In this document: positions 45,895 to 56,902 of the stretch, one piece after another
How positions within the stretch are numbered: position 1 is the stretch's first letter
Layout: every line of letters starts with the position of its first letter
From: Pelobates cultripes
Lineage: Eukaryota; Chordata; Amphibia; Anura; Pelobatidae
Length of the DNA: 64,000 nucleotides
Direction: 5' to 3'
NCBI GenBank assembly: GCA_933207985.1
Contig: OW240913.1
Coordinates: 277,436,987 to 277,500,986, forward strand
The notes under the pieces: generated by a model
What the model was told of the DNA's origin: nothing
Database searches by the model: none
The model's input: only the letters and a program-made list of their open reading frames with translations
Position numbers and translations under genes: made by a program

Positions 45895-46497
45895 TCTATT
45901 TTTTATTTATTTTCTTTTTAGGCCTTATATATATATATATATACATTTTTCGGCCTCTGCATTTTTCTTTATTACCATAATGTAATTTGTGAAGTTTATT
46001 TACTGTTGTATGTGTAGGAACTTAACATACATATGCATGTCTATTAGTAATATTATTCTGTATCTGATGTACACTTGGAAGTATGATCGGTATTTGTCTC
46101 TATTATATATGGATTTTATATGATCGGATCACATGTGTTTAGGACTCTGAGGTGTACTAGGTCTTATTTCTTTTCTATTCTCCTTCTTTCACTTTTTTCA
46201 GATGTATATGTCTATTCATACACTTCACTTTTCTTTCTCATACATCACGTTTTTGTCTCTTTTCAGAGGCTCTTATTTGTGTTTTTTCACTTTTATTCAC
46301 TTTTTCTCTACACATTCTTGTTTTTATTTCTTATTATCCTCTTATGCTTTTTTTCACTCTTTGCTTCACGTTTTTTTCTCCTAGCTACACTCTGTGTATT
46401 TATTTATTTATTTCAATTGTGGCTCATCAACATTCGATGACTTTTCCGGTCTGTAGATTCCTATCTCTCCTTTTGCTTTGTTTTTATTGATTCAGGT

Positions 46498-46653
46498 TTC
46501 CATGGACACGCTTGCGGTCCATGGGATCACATGATCACGTTATCACGCACGTACGCACACACGTCATGACGCACCGTTTCGGTGACGTCACTACGCATGC
46601 GCACTACTCGGCGGCACTTGGTGAGCGGGCTTCACTTCTCAGGTGGGGTAAGT
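46498..46653 (+). promoter_or_regulatory. Promoter-like block in the Penelope element 3' region
   Basis: A CpG-rich island in T-rich surroundings. It contains a perfect CRE (TGACGTCA, 46583-46590), an NRF-1-like ACGCATGCGCAC (46593-46604), the palindrome GTCATGAC (46563-46570) and, downstream, AGGTGGGGTAAGT, which could be a splice donor (GTAAGT at 46648). In Penelope elements the terminal pseudo-LTR carries the promoter and sometimes an intron, which fits this reading. Confidence 0.5.
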
Positions 46654-46893
46654 TAGATTCATTTGTATTTTTGTATATATGCACATTAATTTGAGGTTGT
46701 TGTTATCTTGATAAAGACCCTATTGGGTCGAAACGTTGATGACTGATTTTTTCAACACCGGATTATAAACAAGTTTGAAAAATCCCTTGGAGTGCTCCTT
46801 CATTGATTATACATACTGAGGCTTGGAAGCACCCGGGTAATTTCTGTACTTTATTTTGGATTTAAAGGAAGAGTGCCAGAGTTTGCTTTCTTA

Positions 46894-47156
46894 TATATAA
46901 ATATATATATATACATATTATTATTATTAAAATACACTTAGAATGATATTTTTATATATACATATATATATATATATATAAATAAAAATAATAAAAATAA
47001 TAAATAGCTAAATAGAAAAATATGGAAAAAAATCATAAAATTAAATTAAAACAAAATATATACCGGTTTAAATTTATTGTAACTGTATTTTGATATTAAT
47101 GTACATATATATTTAAATCAAAATACTATTAGAATGACGTTATAAATACATATATA
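46894..47156. repeat. AT-rich repeat sequence, probably copy B continued
   Basis: AAAATACACTTAGAATGA at 46927-46945 and TACTATTAGAATGACGTTA at 47123-47141 also occur within copy A (35688-35705, 35937-35953), so this is the AT-rich middle of the large TTAA repeat. Confidence 0.6.
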
Positions 47157-47417
47157 CCGTTAATGACTGTGGACGTACTAGGTATGTCCGAAAAAAAACA
47201 GTCGTTAAGGAGCCCTGGACTTATCTGGACTGGCGATCTGTGGTGATCCCCATTGGGGGGGACTGCCTGAAACCCCAGCAGTCCCCCTGCAGCATGATCA
47301 CATGGCCGCAATAGGAGTCTGTGGAGCTGCCAGCAGAGGGACTGTCTGAGCTGTCAGGCAGTCCCCCAGGCTGCTAAAAAGTAAAAAAAAAATAATAATA
47401 AAATAAATATATTATAC

Positions 47418-47456
<39 letters not shown>

Positions 47457-47727
47457 ATATATTATAAAATAATTAAAGCATTTTTATAATAAATTATACA
47501 TATATAATGCATATATATGATTTCATTATAAGTGCACTTTGAGATATATACACGTCTCAAAATACACTTATAATGAAATCACATATAGGCATTTTATATG
47601 TGTAATATATCATAAAATGATTTAATTATTTTATAATATACTATGCATATATAGGAAATAAAAGTGTGTGTGTATATAAATATATACACGTATTATATAC
47701 ACACGTATATATATATATGTATATATA

Positions 47728-47962
47728 GAGGAAAAATAGAGGCTGCACTCACGGACTTGAAAATAGAAATCTGCTTTATTCCATGTGACAAACAATCAAC
47801 GTTTCGGTCCACACAGGGACCTTCCTCAAGATTGAGTGGACTCACTCAATCTTGAGGAAGGTCCCTGTGTGGACCGAAACGTTGATTGTTTGTCACAAGG
47901 AATAAAGCAGATTTCTATTTTTGATACTTCAAGTCCATGAGTGCAGCCTCTATTTTTCCTCT
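47728..47962. mobile_element. Inverted dimer of a Penelope-type 3' end
   Basis: Two arms of about 110-120 bp meet near 47840 and are almost exact complements. Each contains GGTCC..GGACCGAAACGTTGATTG, an AATAAAGCAGATTTC stretch and GAGTGCAGCCTC. The layout (short stem, GAAACGTTGAT, AATAAA, GAG.GC..CTC) matches the 3' end of the 43.6-kb Penelope element. Confidence 0.75.
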
Positions 47963-48098
47963 ATTTTGTATACATAAAGATCCCCTGAAGGGACTGGCAC
48001 TTGGCCAACTAAACCACTGCTTTAAAGCAGTAGGTCATTGAAGCGATGAGTGCAGGGATATATGTACTGTGGATATATATATATATATATACATTTTA

Positions 48099-48136
<38 letters not shown>

Positions 48137-48269
48137 ACACACACATTCTACATATATATTTAACTATTAACTACTATTAACTACATATTTATTTGGTTTT
48201 ATTAATTATATTTTGAGAGACCTGCCTGACAACCCAGGCAGACATTCCAGAGAATTTAATTGACAAGCC

Positions 48270-49210
48270 TTATATTTAACCCCGTAACTTTCCAAAACAC
48301 CATAAAACCTTTACATGGGGGGTATTGTTATACTCAGGAGATTTCGCCAAACACAAATATGAGTGTTTTAAAAAGTAAAACAAATCACGACGATGATTTT
48401 ACCAGTAAAAATGCAGTTTTTGTTTTAAAAAATGCAAAAAAATAAAATAAAAACACTAACTTTGGCCAGTGTTTGTGACTAAGTGGCTACAACAAAAGAC
48501 TGGAAATACCCCATTTTGAATACCCTGGGTTGTCTACATTTGAAAATGGTATGATGATTATTATTTACATTCCTGGGCTACCATATGTACTCAAAAGGCA
48601 ACAGAGACCCAGAAAAAGACCCTGGCAAACTGAATTGGGCAAACTCTATATTTAACGCCGTAACTTTCCAAAAACACCATAAAACCATAAAAAATAAAAG
48701 TATTGTTATACTCGTGAGACTTCTCTGAAAAATATGTTTAAAACAGTAAAATTTATCATGACGATTAAATCACCAGTAAAAGTGCAGTTTTTGTGTAAAA
48801 AATGCAAAAAAAATATGAATGCTAATTTTGGCAAGTGTTTGTGGCTAAATGGCTACTACAAAAGCATGGACATACCCCATTTTGAATACCCTGGGTTGTC
48901 TACTTTTCCAAATGGTATGTCATGGTGGGGTTCATTTTCATTTCTGGGATGCCATACCATCTGAAAGGCAATCTAGGCAAAAAGCAATTTACAAAAACAG
49001 AAATTGGCAAATCTTATGTTTGACCCTGTAACTTTCAAAAGCACCATAAAACCTGTACTCGTGAGACATTACTCTACACAAATATGAGTGTTTTAGAGCA
49101 GCAAAATGTATTATACTGATAATATCATTGGTGAAATGACAGTTTATGTGTGAAAAATGCAAAAAAACTAATAAAAATTCTAATTTTGGCCATGGTTTGT
49201 GACTGACTAC
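48270..49210. repeat. Three tandem modules of about 370 bp
   Basis: TAACTTTCCAAAA(A)CACCATAAA starts near 48284, 48661 and 49029 (the last lacks part of the motif). Each is followed by CTC.GGAGA..TTT, GTGTTTTA, ACCAGTAAAA.TGCAGTTTTT and GGC.AGTGTTTGTG in the same order. Spacing is 377 and 368 bp. Confidence 0.8.
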
Positions 49211-50391
49211 TAAAAAGACTGGACGCACCACATTTTGAAGGGGTCGAGGCACTCAGTGAAGATTTAAACACCAGCATTCAATATGATAGTGACAGCCACA
49301 CTGCAGCTGTTGTACTACAATTCCCATGGTGCTCAGCTAGCATATAAGTTGTAGGAAGTCTGAGCACCATTTCAAAACAAAAATTGTGGATCCAGGGCAC
49401 AGCATTAACAATTGATGTTTAGCCAACATGCCAGACTGACAGATTCAACTGAGCAAAACAAGCCTTTAAGACTACAATAAATATTCATCACATGTGAAAA
49501 CCATTTCTCTTTGTAATCTTGGAGGCGGAGTAGTTTGCTATGTGAGGTTCTACACCAACTGGAGAGCTACAGATTGGTAAACCATGATCTAGGTTGTCTA
49601 ACTAACCAAGTTGGAAAACTGGTATGTGCAACCTCCAAATAAGGTATTTTAGCCCCCAGAGAACCCAACACACCTATACACGGGTGGTATCACTGTACTC
49701 AGGAGATTTTGCTGAACACATATTTGGGTGTTCTTTGGCAGTAACCCTTAAAGTTCTCAGTACATGTATTCTTAAATTGCTATATGTGTCAAAAATATCA
49801 CCAATTATTATATTTTTTTTTTATTTGGCATAGATTGGTGGTAAAATGGTTGGATGAAAAGAGTGAAAATACTCTAATTTTAGTACCTTAGGTTGTCTTC
49901 TTTTAAAAAAATATATATACATGTGAAGGGTTATTCAGGGATTCCTGACATATATCAGTGTTACAATGTAACTTGCGTAAATCTCAAAATGGTTTGGAAA
50001 TAGCAAAGTGCTACTGGTAGTTATTGCCCTATAACGTGCAAAAAAAAAAAAAAAAGCTAAGAACATGTTAACACTGGGTATTTTTAAACTCAGGACAACA
50101 TCTTTGAACTATTTAGCATGGGTGTTTTTTGGCAGTTAGAAAAAGTGTTTTTTTGTTTAATTTTTTTCTTCATATTTTATAATTGTTTTTATAGTAAATT
50201 ATGTGATATGATGAAAATAATGATATCTTTAGAAAGACCATGTAATGGCGAGAAAAATGGTATATAATATGTGTGGGTACCGTAAATGAGTAAGCGGAAA
50301 ATTACAGCTAAACACAAATACTGCAGAAATGTAAAAATAGCCCTGGTTCTTAACGGTAAGAAAATTGAAAAACTGGTCACTAGGGGGTTAA

Positions 50392-52500
50392 AGAAGAGGC
50401 ACTTGGTATTCTAATGGAAGAAGAAAAAACACAGCAAAATAAACACACTACTTCTGATGACTTTGAACTTTATTAATGTTAACATCATTATATAAGCATA
50501 TTCACATTTTCCCGATCCACTTAAGTATCTATATCAGTTACCATGAAAATTAACATTTGCTGTAATCGCTGGAGAAAAGGATGATGAGCTGCAAAATTCA
50601 TGGCAGTCCATACACTAATGGTTATTGCTCCTACTGTAGTGTCAGTAGCACTTTAAATCCTAGCAAAAATGCAAGCTTTGCTTTTAATTTCTAGCTATGT
50701 CAATAAAACATATATCTTTAATTAGGGTGTCATTATAACTACTCCAGAACGTACTTGGAAACTGTAAAAGCTTAATGCTCCTTGCCCAGATAAATATTTA
50801 TATATTATCATTTTTTTGTGGTTATCTGTAAATCAATATTTTAATGACATTAACCACCTGTTTTCTGAACTGTAGTCTTTATGTTAATATATGATTGTTT
50901 TAGTATGTACAATTTACTTAATATATGTGTGTTGCACTTTGGTATGTTCTATGATGATTTATTATTGACATACCAACAGAAACTATTATAAAACATTTAG
51001 CAATATACTTTTTAAAAATAGAGAAAATAATATATATTGATATAAAACTTGGATATACCCTTGCAGCTATCTGCACACATAACTTTATACAATAAATGAT
51101 TCAACAAGATAAATTGAACAGTTGTTACTGCATTAAATAAAATTACATTTATTTTATAGAATTCAACATATGTAATGTGTTCTCTCTAGAAATCAAAGAT
51201 ACCTGCAGATTTCATAGAAAGATCTACTGTACTTTATTTTTCTATTTGAATTCTATTCACATAATCCCTAAGCACTGGCAAAATCAGGCAAAAAAGATAT
51301 GACTGTATTCTATTAAATAATTTTGTATACTCTCCTCAATACAGAATTACAATAAAATTCCCTATATACCCATTATATGTGACTACACTTTACAGGCCGG
51401 TTATTGCATATTTATGTGCAAACTCAAGTAACAGTTTGCAAATTTATTCCAGCTATAAAATTAAATGAGAAAAAAAAAAAGTAGTTTATGGAGCCGGTAA
51501 GGAAAGAAAATGATTTTGAGCAAATGTAATGTAGGACACTAACCTTAAAGGAAATTCTTCCTGGTACATAATGCTTCTACTCTAACATGACAGTGAATTA
51601 TGTTGATGCTACAATTTTCATGTGAAGGTAATATCAGCTTAAATTTGAGGCACCATAAAATAAGCAGTTAAATATGAGCAGCTATGGGTCACGGAATCTA
51701 AATGTCTGCCATCCACACCATTTCATAGCTGCCATTGCATTATTCAACCATTTCCCAGCAATGATAGTGATGACCTCAATAATAACCAGCTTACTTTAAA
51801 TTGTATGTGCTGGCTTTTTTTCCCGCAGTTTTTATTTGAAATCTTTTAAAATATCTACCTTTCGCTTGTCTTTTTAAAGTATAACTGTCATTTTTCCTGA
51901 TGCCATTTCTCTTATTTGCCCGAATAAATATTATTTAAAGGTATGTTGGGATGATGGGTCATGAAGGGAAGTATAAACACATAAATTCAGTTGAAGCAAA
52001 GTAAGAAATTAAGTGATTTTAACAGATTTGCATTAAACACATTTCTGTGCTTTTAAAGAAGAGAACTCATGCAAATCAAAATGGAATCATTTAATTTCAA
52101 TAATGGAATCTATTTCATATCAGGCTTCAGCATTCATGCAAAGTATGCTGGTGCTAAATGATAGATGTCTGTTCAATGCTTCTCCATGCTTCCATAGAGA
52201 AGCATTTTGTTGGTGGATTGTGTCTAGAGTTATGCATGTGCCGTATGTCTTCAAACATTTGATTGGACAAAAGCCATCAATAATAATGACTTCAGGGAAG
52301 ATCGATTAGACTCCAATAAATTGTATCTCTCAACACTGTAATAAAGGTAAGTTTTTAAAAACTTTTTTTAAGGAATACAGGGGACTTAAAAATATATTTT
52401 CTTATTAGTGTTTTTCTTTAATTATTATTATTATTATTATTTTGTTTACTCATCTTAGAGTTGGATACAGAAGTTACAAGTAATATTCCATAATATTCTA
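50392..52500. other. AT-rich DNA, nothing recognised
   Basis: No gene is visible. The short open frame at 52103-52309 overlaps a sequence with a CAATGCTTCTCCATG repeat look and has no motif. Confidence 0.45.
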
Positions 52501-52513
52501 TTTTAATGTACAT

Positions 52514-52555
52514 TATCTATCTATCTACCTATCTATCTATCTATCTATCTATATA

Positions 52556-52605
<50 letters not shown>
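52514..52605. repeat. (TATC)n then (TA)n microsatellite
   Basis: About nine TATC units followed by about 27 TA units with one interruption. Confidence 0.95.
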
Positions 52606-52610
<5 letters not shown>

Positions 52611-55600
52611 TTAGAATGAGTATTCCCAGAGTAATCTTGTATTTTTAATAACTATAGAATTATTTTTAACTTTAATTAGAGCAGCTCTACCATGGTTCTG
52701 TTTATGTTAAAGCAGTTCATGATCTGGATACATTATATGTCTTGCTATATGCTGTCATTTTTTCATACTATCTCCAATTTAAAGTTTTGAAAAGAGACTG
52801 TTTTATATTATAAGCTTTCTTATCACTTTCAGTAGGGCTCAGTAAAACTGTCATTCTTTCAATCAACTTTGGTTAGAAAGTTGGTTCAAATGGGTTATTT
52901 TAGGGCTCTTATAGATGGTTTCTAGAGTAAATATATAACCAGTGAACAATAGATATTATAGTATTGTACCATAATTCTTCCTTTACAATACATATAAAAA
53001 TCTGAAACAGGTATATAAAAAAATATGTGTTATAAAGTAATCTAACGAAGCACAAATGTCCTCAATGGTGTCAGTTGCACAATTATTTTGGTCATACATC
53101 TGACCTGATATACTCAACCTAATCAATCAACATGACATTTTTCCGGAGTCAGAAAAAATTTGGTGTTCTGTCAATAGTTACTCGACATACTTAAATAGAA
53201 AGTCAGTTATTTTCAAGTTCTACCTGACGGTAGCCATGGTGAGACGGCAGCCAAGTTCCAAAGGTGCTTTTTCTGTTGGGTTTAGTGAATAAATAAATAT
53301 TTATTTCAGATAACTATTTCACCAAGCATTCTGCAAGTTTATTGCCAAGCTGATGAAAATGTACTTTATTAGATATTACTTCCTAATATTTCACAACCTT
53401 ATCTATAAATCAAACTAGTCACCTGTAATTTGATTTTGCCATCATATATACTATAACAATAGTAAGAAATTAAGAACTACATACTTTTAAACGCCTAATC
53501 AGTGTACTGAAAGAAAGAAACACAATACAAAGAAGAGAATCCAGATTTTAATATATAATTTTATTTGGCTAAAAACAAAATTCAATAGTCACATTTTAGG
53601 TGTGCTGCATTCTTTGTAAACTTAAGTAAATATTTAATAAGTAGATAACAAATTATTTACCCATAATGCAAATCCATACTTCACATGAAGATGAAAATGA
53701 TGAGGATGATAATGATGATAACGATAACGTTGAAGATGGTAAATCAGATTATGATGTGAATATTACAGGAGGACTGATGAGTGCCTGAAATAATGAAAAA
53801 CAACAAGTTAGTCTTAATTTTGTTTGTTTTAGAAGTTTATCAGGTCACACAAACTGGATGTTCTTAATTTTTATATATGGTTTTTACTACAAAATCAAAT
53901 GCAGGATTTATCTTTGATAGTTCAATCGAATTACCCATGCAGAACATATGCGTAACACATCATTTTTCCCATTTGTTAGTTTTCTACAAGCAGCTGACAC
54001 TCTTACTATCTATTAATCCTCTCCCAAGACCACAGACAATAAACAATCTCTATATTCAGACCACATCGATGCCAAGTTTCCTCACCTACTGCCCTGTAAC
54101 TTTCAAGTTCTCATATAACAATAATATTTCATCTTCTACGTTAATACACCACCTAGTCAACTGGTTGGCTCTACAATCCTACACATTTATTTTTTCTACA
54201 TCCCAGTCATTATTCCAGCCCCAGTTCCTAATTCCAGAATCCATTCAGCCATATTTCCGCCACACACAGTTGAATAGCTTAGATCAGTGGGCAGCAAATT
54301 ATAGTATTCTCCCGAGTACTCTGATTCATTCATTTGCATTTGATCATGCAGTAAAATGTAGATAGTGACCTGTGTCTTTCGACAAGTCACAGACTGGGTG
54401 TTTCATGGTACGCAATCTGGGTCTCTTGTAAGAGAACATTCTATCACCACACTGGTTGTGATATTAAAAACATGAATTCCTATTAAAATCCAAATATGGA
54501 ATTTAAGAGCCTAACCAACTCTTATTCTTTTCTAAATATGCATTGAATATTACTCTCTAAATAAGGTGAGTACATCAGACTTAGCAAACTAAAGATCTAT
54601 GCAGTGGCACGCTTCTCAAGTTTGGTAAGCAGGAAGTAGGACAGTGGGTGGACGGGCTTAGAGAAGCCTACCAGTGATGTAGCTTGCATCACTGACAATG
54701 CCCAAATTGGTGTTATTTTTCCTGGAAAAAGGCAACTAACTCAGGACAAGCCATGCAAATAGCATTTGTGCAGCACTGTTTGCATCATCCTTGTGCCCTA
54801 CTGTCTAATGGTGTGTTTGCACTGTGTTGACTGGAGATACCTTCTTTATTTCAACAGATGTGATGACAAAACTGGGACAGAGGGACAATCATCTAGACTG
54901 TTAATCAGGACAGTTAGGAGGCCCACAGTACCTCTCCCATAAATCCCATTGGTCACATCCCTGACACATTAACATTTGTTTCTGCACAATCATTAGAACC
55001 CAGCAGTGTAATTTTTTAAAAATATCAGTAAAGCATACTTCTCAAAATTCATTTTCTAACTAAAATAATTGATTGTACTCTTTAATCTATATTTGCCATT
55101 GAGTAACCTTGGTAAGAAAAGATTTGGGCACAATTCTTAGCACAATTCTTAAACAGCATTAAAAAAATATGCTAAACTAGCCAGGATAAAAAAAAAAAAA
55201 ATACAAATTTGCTCAATTCATAATCACTTATTTTTTATTAAATTAGGGAAGTCAGTGAAGAAAAATGGGGGGAACAAAAAACAAAAAATATCTACTGGGT
55301 TGGTGATATTTTTCCAACTCAACCATTTTGACTGTAAATTACATGTCAGATTTCAGTTAATGACAGCGCTGTGCTTAGTGAGTAGACCTTAGTAAATAAA
55401 TCATTGATTATACAAGCTAATTTATCAATAGAAACTCATTATATAGCTATTTATACATAAAGGTTAAGTCTGTCCAGTTACTACTTTACAAACTGCACAT
55501 ATTCAGAAATGTACGTATTATCAAGTGTGCTATAGTTAGTAAACTGGTAGTTTTTGAAGATGTCAACAATTTGACAAAGTTTTTACCCATACAATAATGG

Positions 55601-56902
55601 GATTTTTATTATTATTATTATTAGTAGTAGTAGTAGTAGTATGGGATGCATTATTATTGATTATTGATGAAAAAAAATTAATACTATTAGAAATTCTCTC
55701 TGCCTGGTTTACAGCTGAACTATTTGTGGCTAAATACAGGTTTCAGCGACTTAAATGGTTTCACATTTCTATAAACTATACTTAGAGCATAACATGAATA
55801 TTTTAAGAAGCTTAGCTATCATTTAAATATATTTGCTGAGGATATGCTGGCAGCAAATCAAGACGCAATGTAATACCATCAAAGTTGGCAATCCCAAACT
55901 CAATTTAAGAAAAAGCAGATAATATGGACTGGCAGCATTAAAGCAAATAAAGTCAATTAACTGATTTTTTTTCTTAATTATTTTTCTCTAGCTTGAAATT
56001 GCTGGGGTTGGATAAAGCTGAAAGATTAATGGAGGGAGAAATTAATGGGAATAAAAGAGAAATGAATTTAAGTACATTTAAGGAAAGAAATGCATTCATT
56101 CAGTACCCGGGCACACTTTAAAAGATCCCATGCAGAGTATTGGACTTTATGCCAAATGGATTTGATAAGCATTTTCATATTTGAATCATTTATAAAAAAT
56201 GTTAACTGCTACACAATACACCAGAAAAATATCCTGCAATGAGTCCTAAAAACAAAATTTGCAGTTCTAAAATTATTGCTACTCCTGGAGTAAACCAATT
56301 TAATAATGTTATTTATCCCTTTATTATACAGTGATCCTATGCTTTGCAAAATAGATTTTATAAGACACAAAGCTTGCCTCATTAGGCATAAACATTTTCC
56401 ATGAAATTCAGCAGTTTCTTACAGAAAAAAACTATATCACTAGGCAGGTTTATTTCCTCCACCCTTTATCAGGTTTATTGATCTGCAAAATAATATTTTT
56501 CACTACAGGTTTATCACATGTGAAAAACCTTATAAGGGGCAAACACTGGGCACAGAATTCAAATCAGCCAGCCTGATTTAATTACAACTCTGGCACCACT
56601 TGCCTTTATCTCTGTATATACAACATTTTAAACAGGCTCCAAGTGCCATGACCACTTTGTAATTACTAAAGTGTTATTGTGCTTGAAACAACCATGTAAT
56701 AACTTTGGCTGTTAAATGTCTACTGAATGCAGTATGCTGTAAAGGGTGACATTACTCTGTCACATATCCCTCCACCTACTAGACTTCCGCTCAGTCCACT
56801 AGACATACCTACTCCAATAGGCATCAGGTGTCAGGCTTCAATTTAAAGAACAGGGGGTGGACAAATCACAGTCCACTCCCATATAATTCCTGCAGGGTTA
56901 TT
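52606..56902. other. AT-rich DNA with simple repeats
   Basis: A (GAT)n-like stretch at 53690-53735 encodes an acidic peptide ending in a stop at 53788, and (TTA)n/(TAG)n lies at about 55604-55640. The 162-codon frame at 53877-54365 has no recognisable domain. Some stretches (for example 55985-56110 and 56565-56625) look less AT-simple, but I cannot show conservation. Confidence 0.45.

Larger units (their letters stand above)
43640..46893 (+). mobile_element. Penelope-like retroelement with intact RT-endonuclease ORF
   Basis: The element begins next to a (TA)n tract and has no visible upstream terminal repeat, so it is 5' truncated or lacks its 5' repeat. One long ORF occupies 43669-45894. 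About 1 kb of 3' sequence follows: a T-rich stretch (45900-46480), a CpG-rich promoter-like block (46498-46650), and an end block with GACCC..GGGTCGAAACGTTGAT (46716-46740). The 3' boundary, at or before 46893, is approximate. Together with the L2 it splits a large TTAA repeat. Confidence 0.85.
47157..50391. mobile_element. Large TTAA repeat, copy C
   Basis: The left end is diverged (CCGTTAATGACTGTGGACGT) and the right end reads GGTCACTAGGGGG + TTAA. It includes the conserved stem-loop (GGGACTGTCTGAGCTGTCAGGCAGTCCCCC, 47338-47367, read in two halves), a Penelope-type foldback (47728-47962), three tandem modules (about 48270-49210) and a 365-bp block shared with copy D (about 49243-49607). No transposase ORF. 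Confidence 0.7.

Noticed and set aside
46120..46440. 106-aa Phe/Leu-rich frame resembling a membrane protein
   Set aside because: It lies in the T-rich 3' region of the Penelope-like element; poly-T codons give false hydrophobic helices.
53877..54365. 162-aa open frame
   Set aside because: No domain, no splice or start support, Ser/Thr/Leu/Phe composition as expected from pyrimidine-rich DNA; part overlaps an old repeat remnant.
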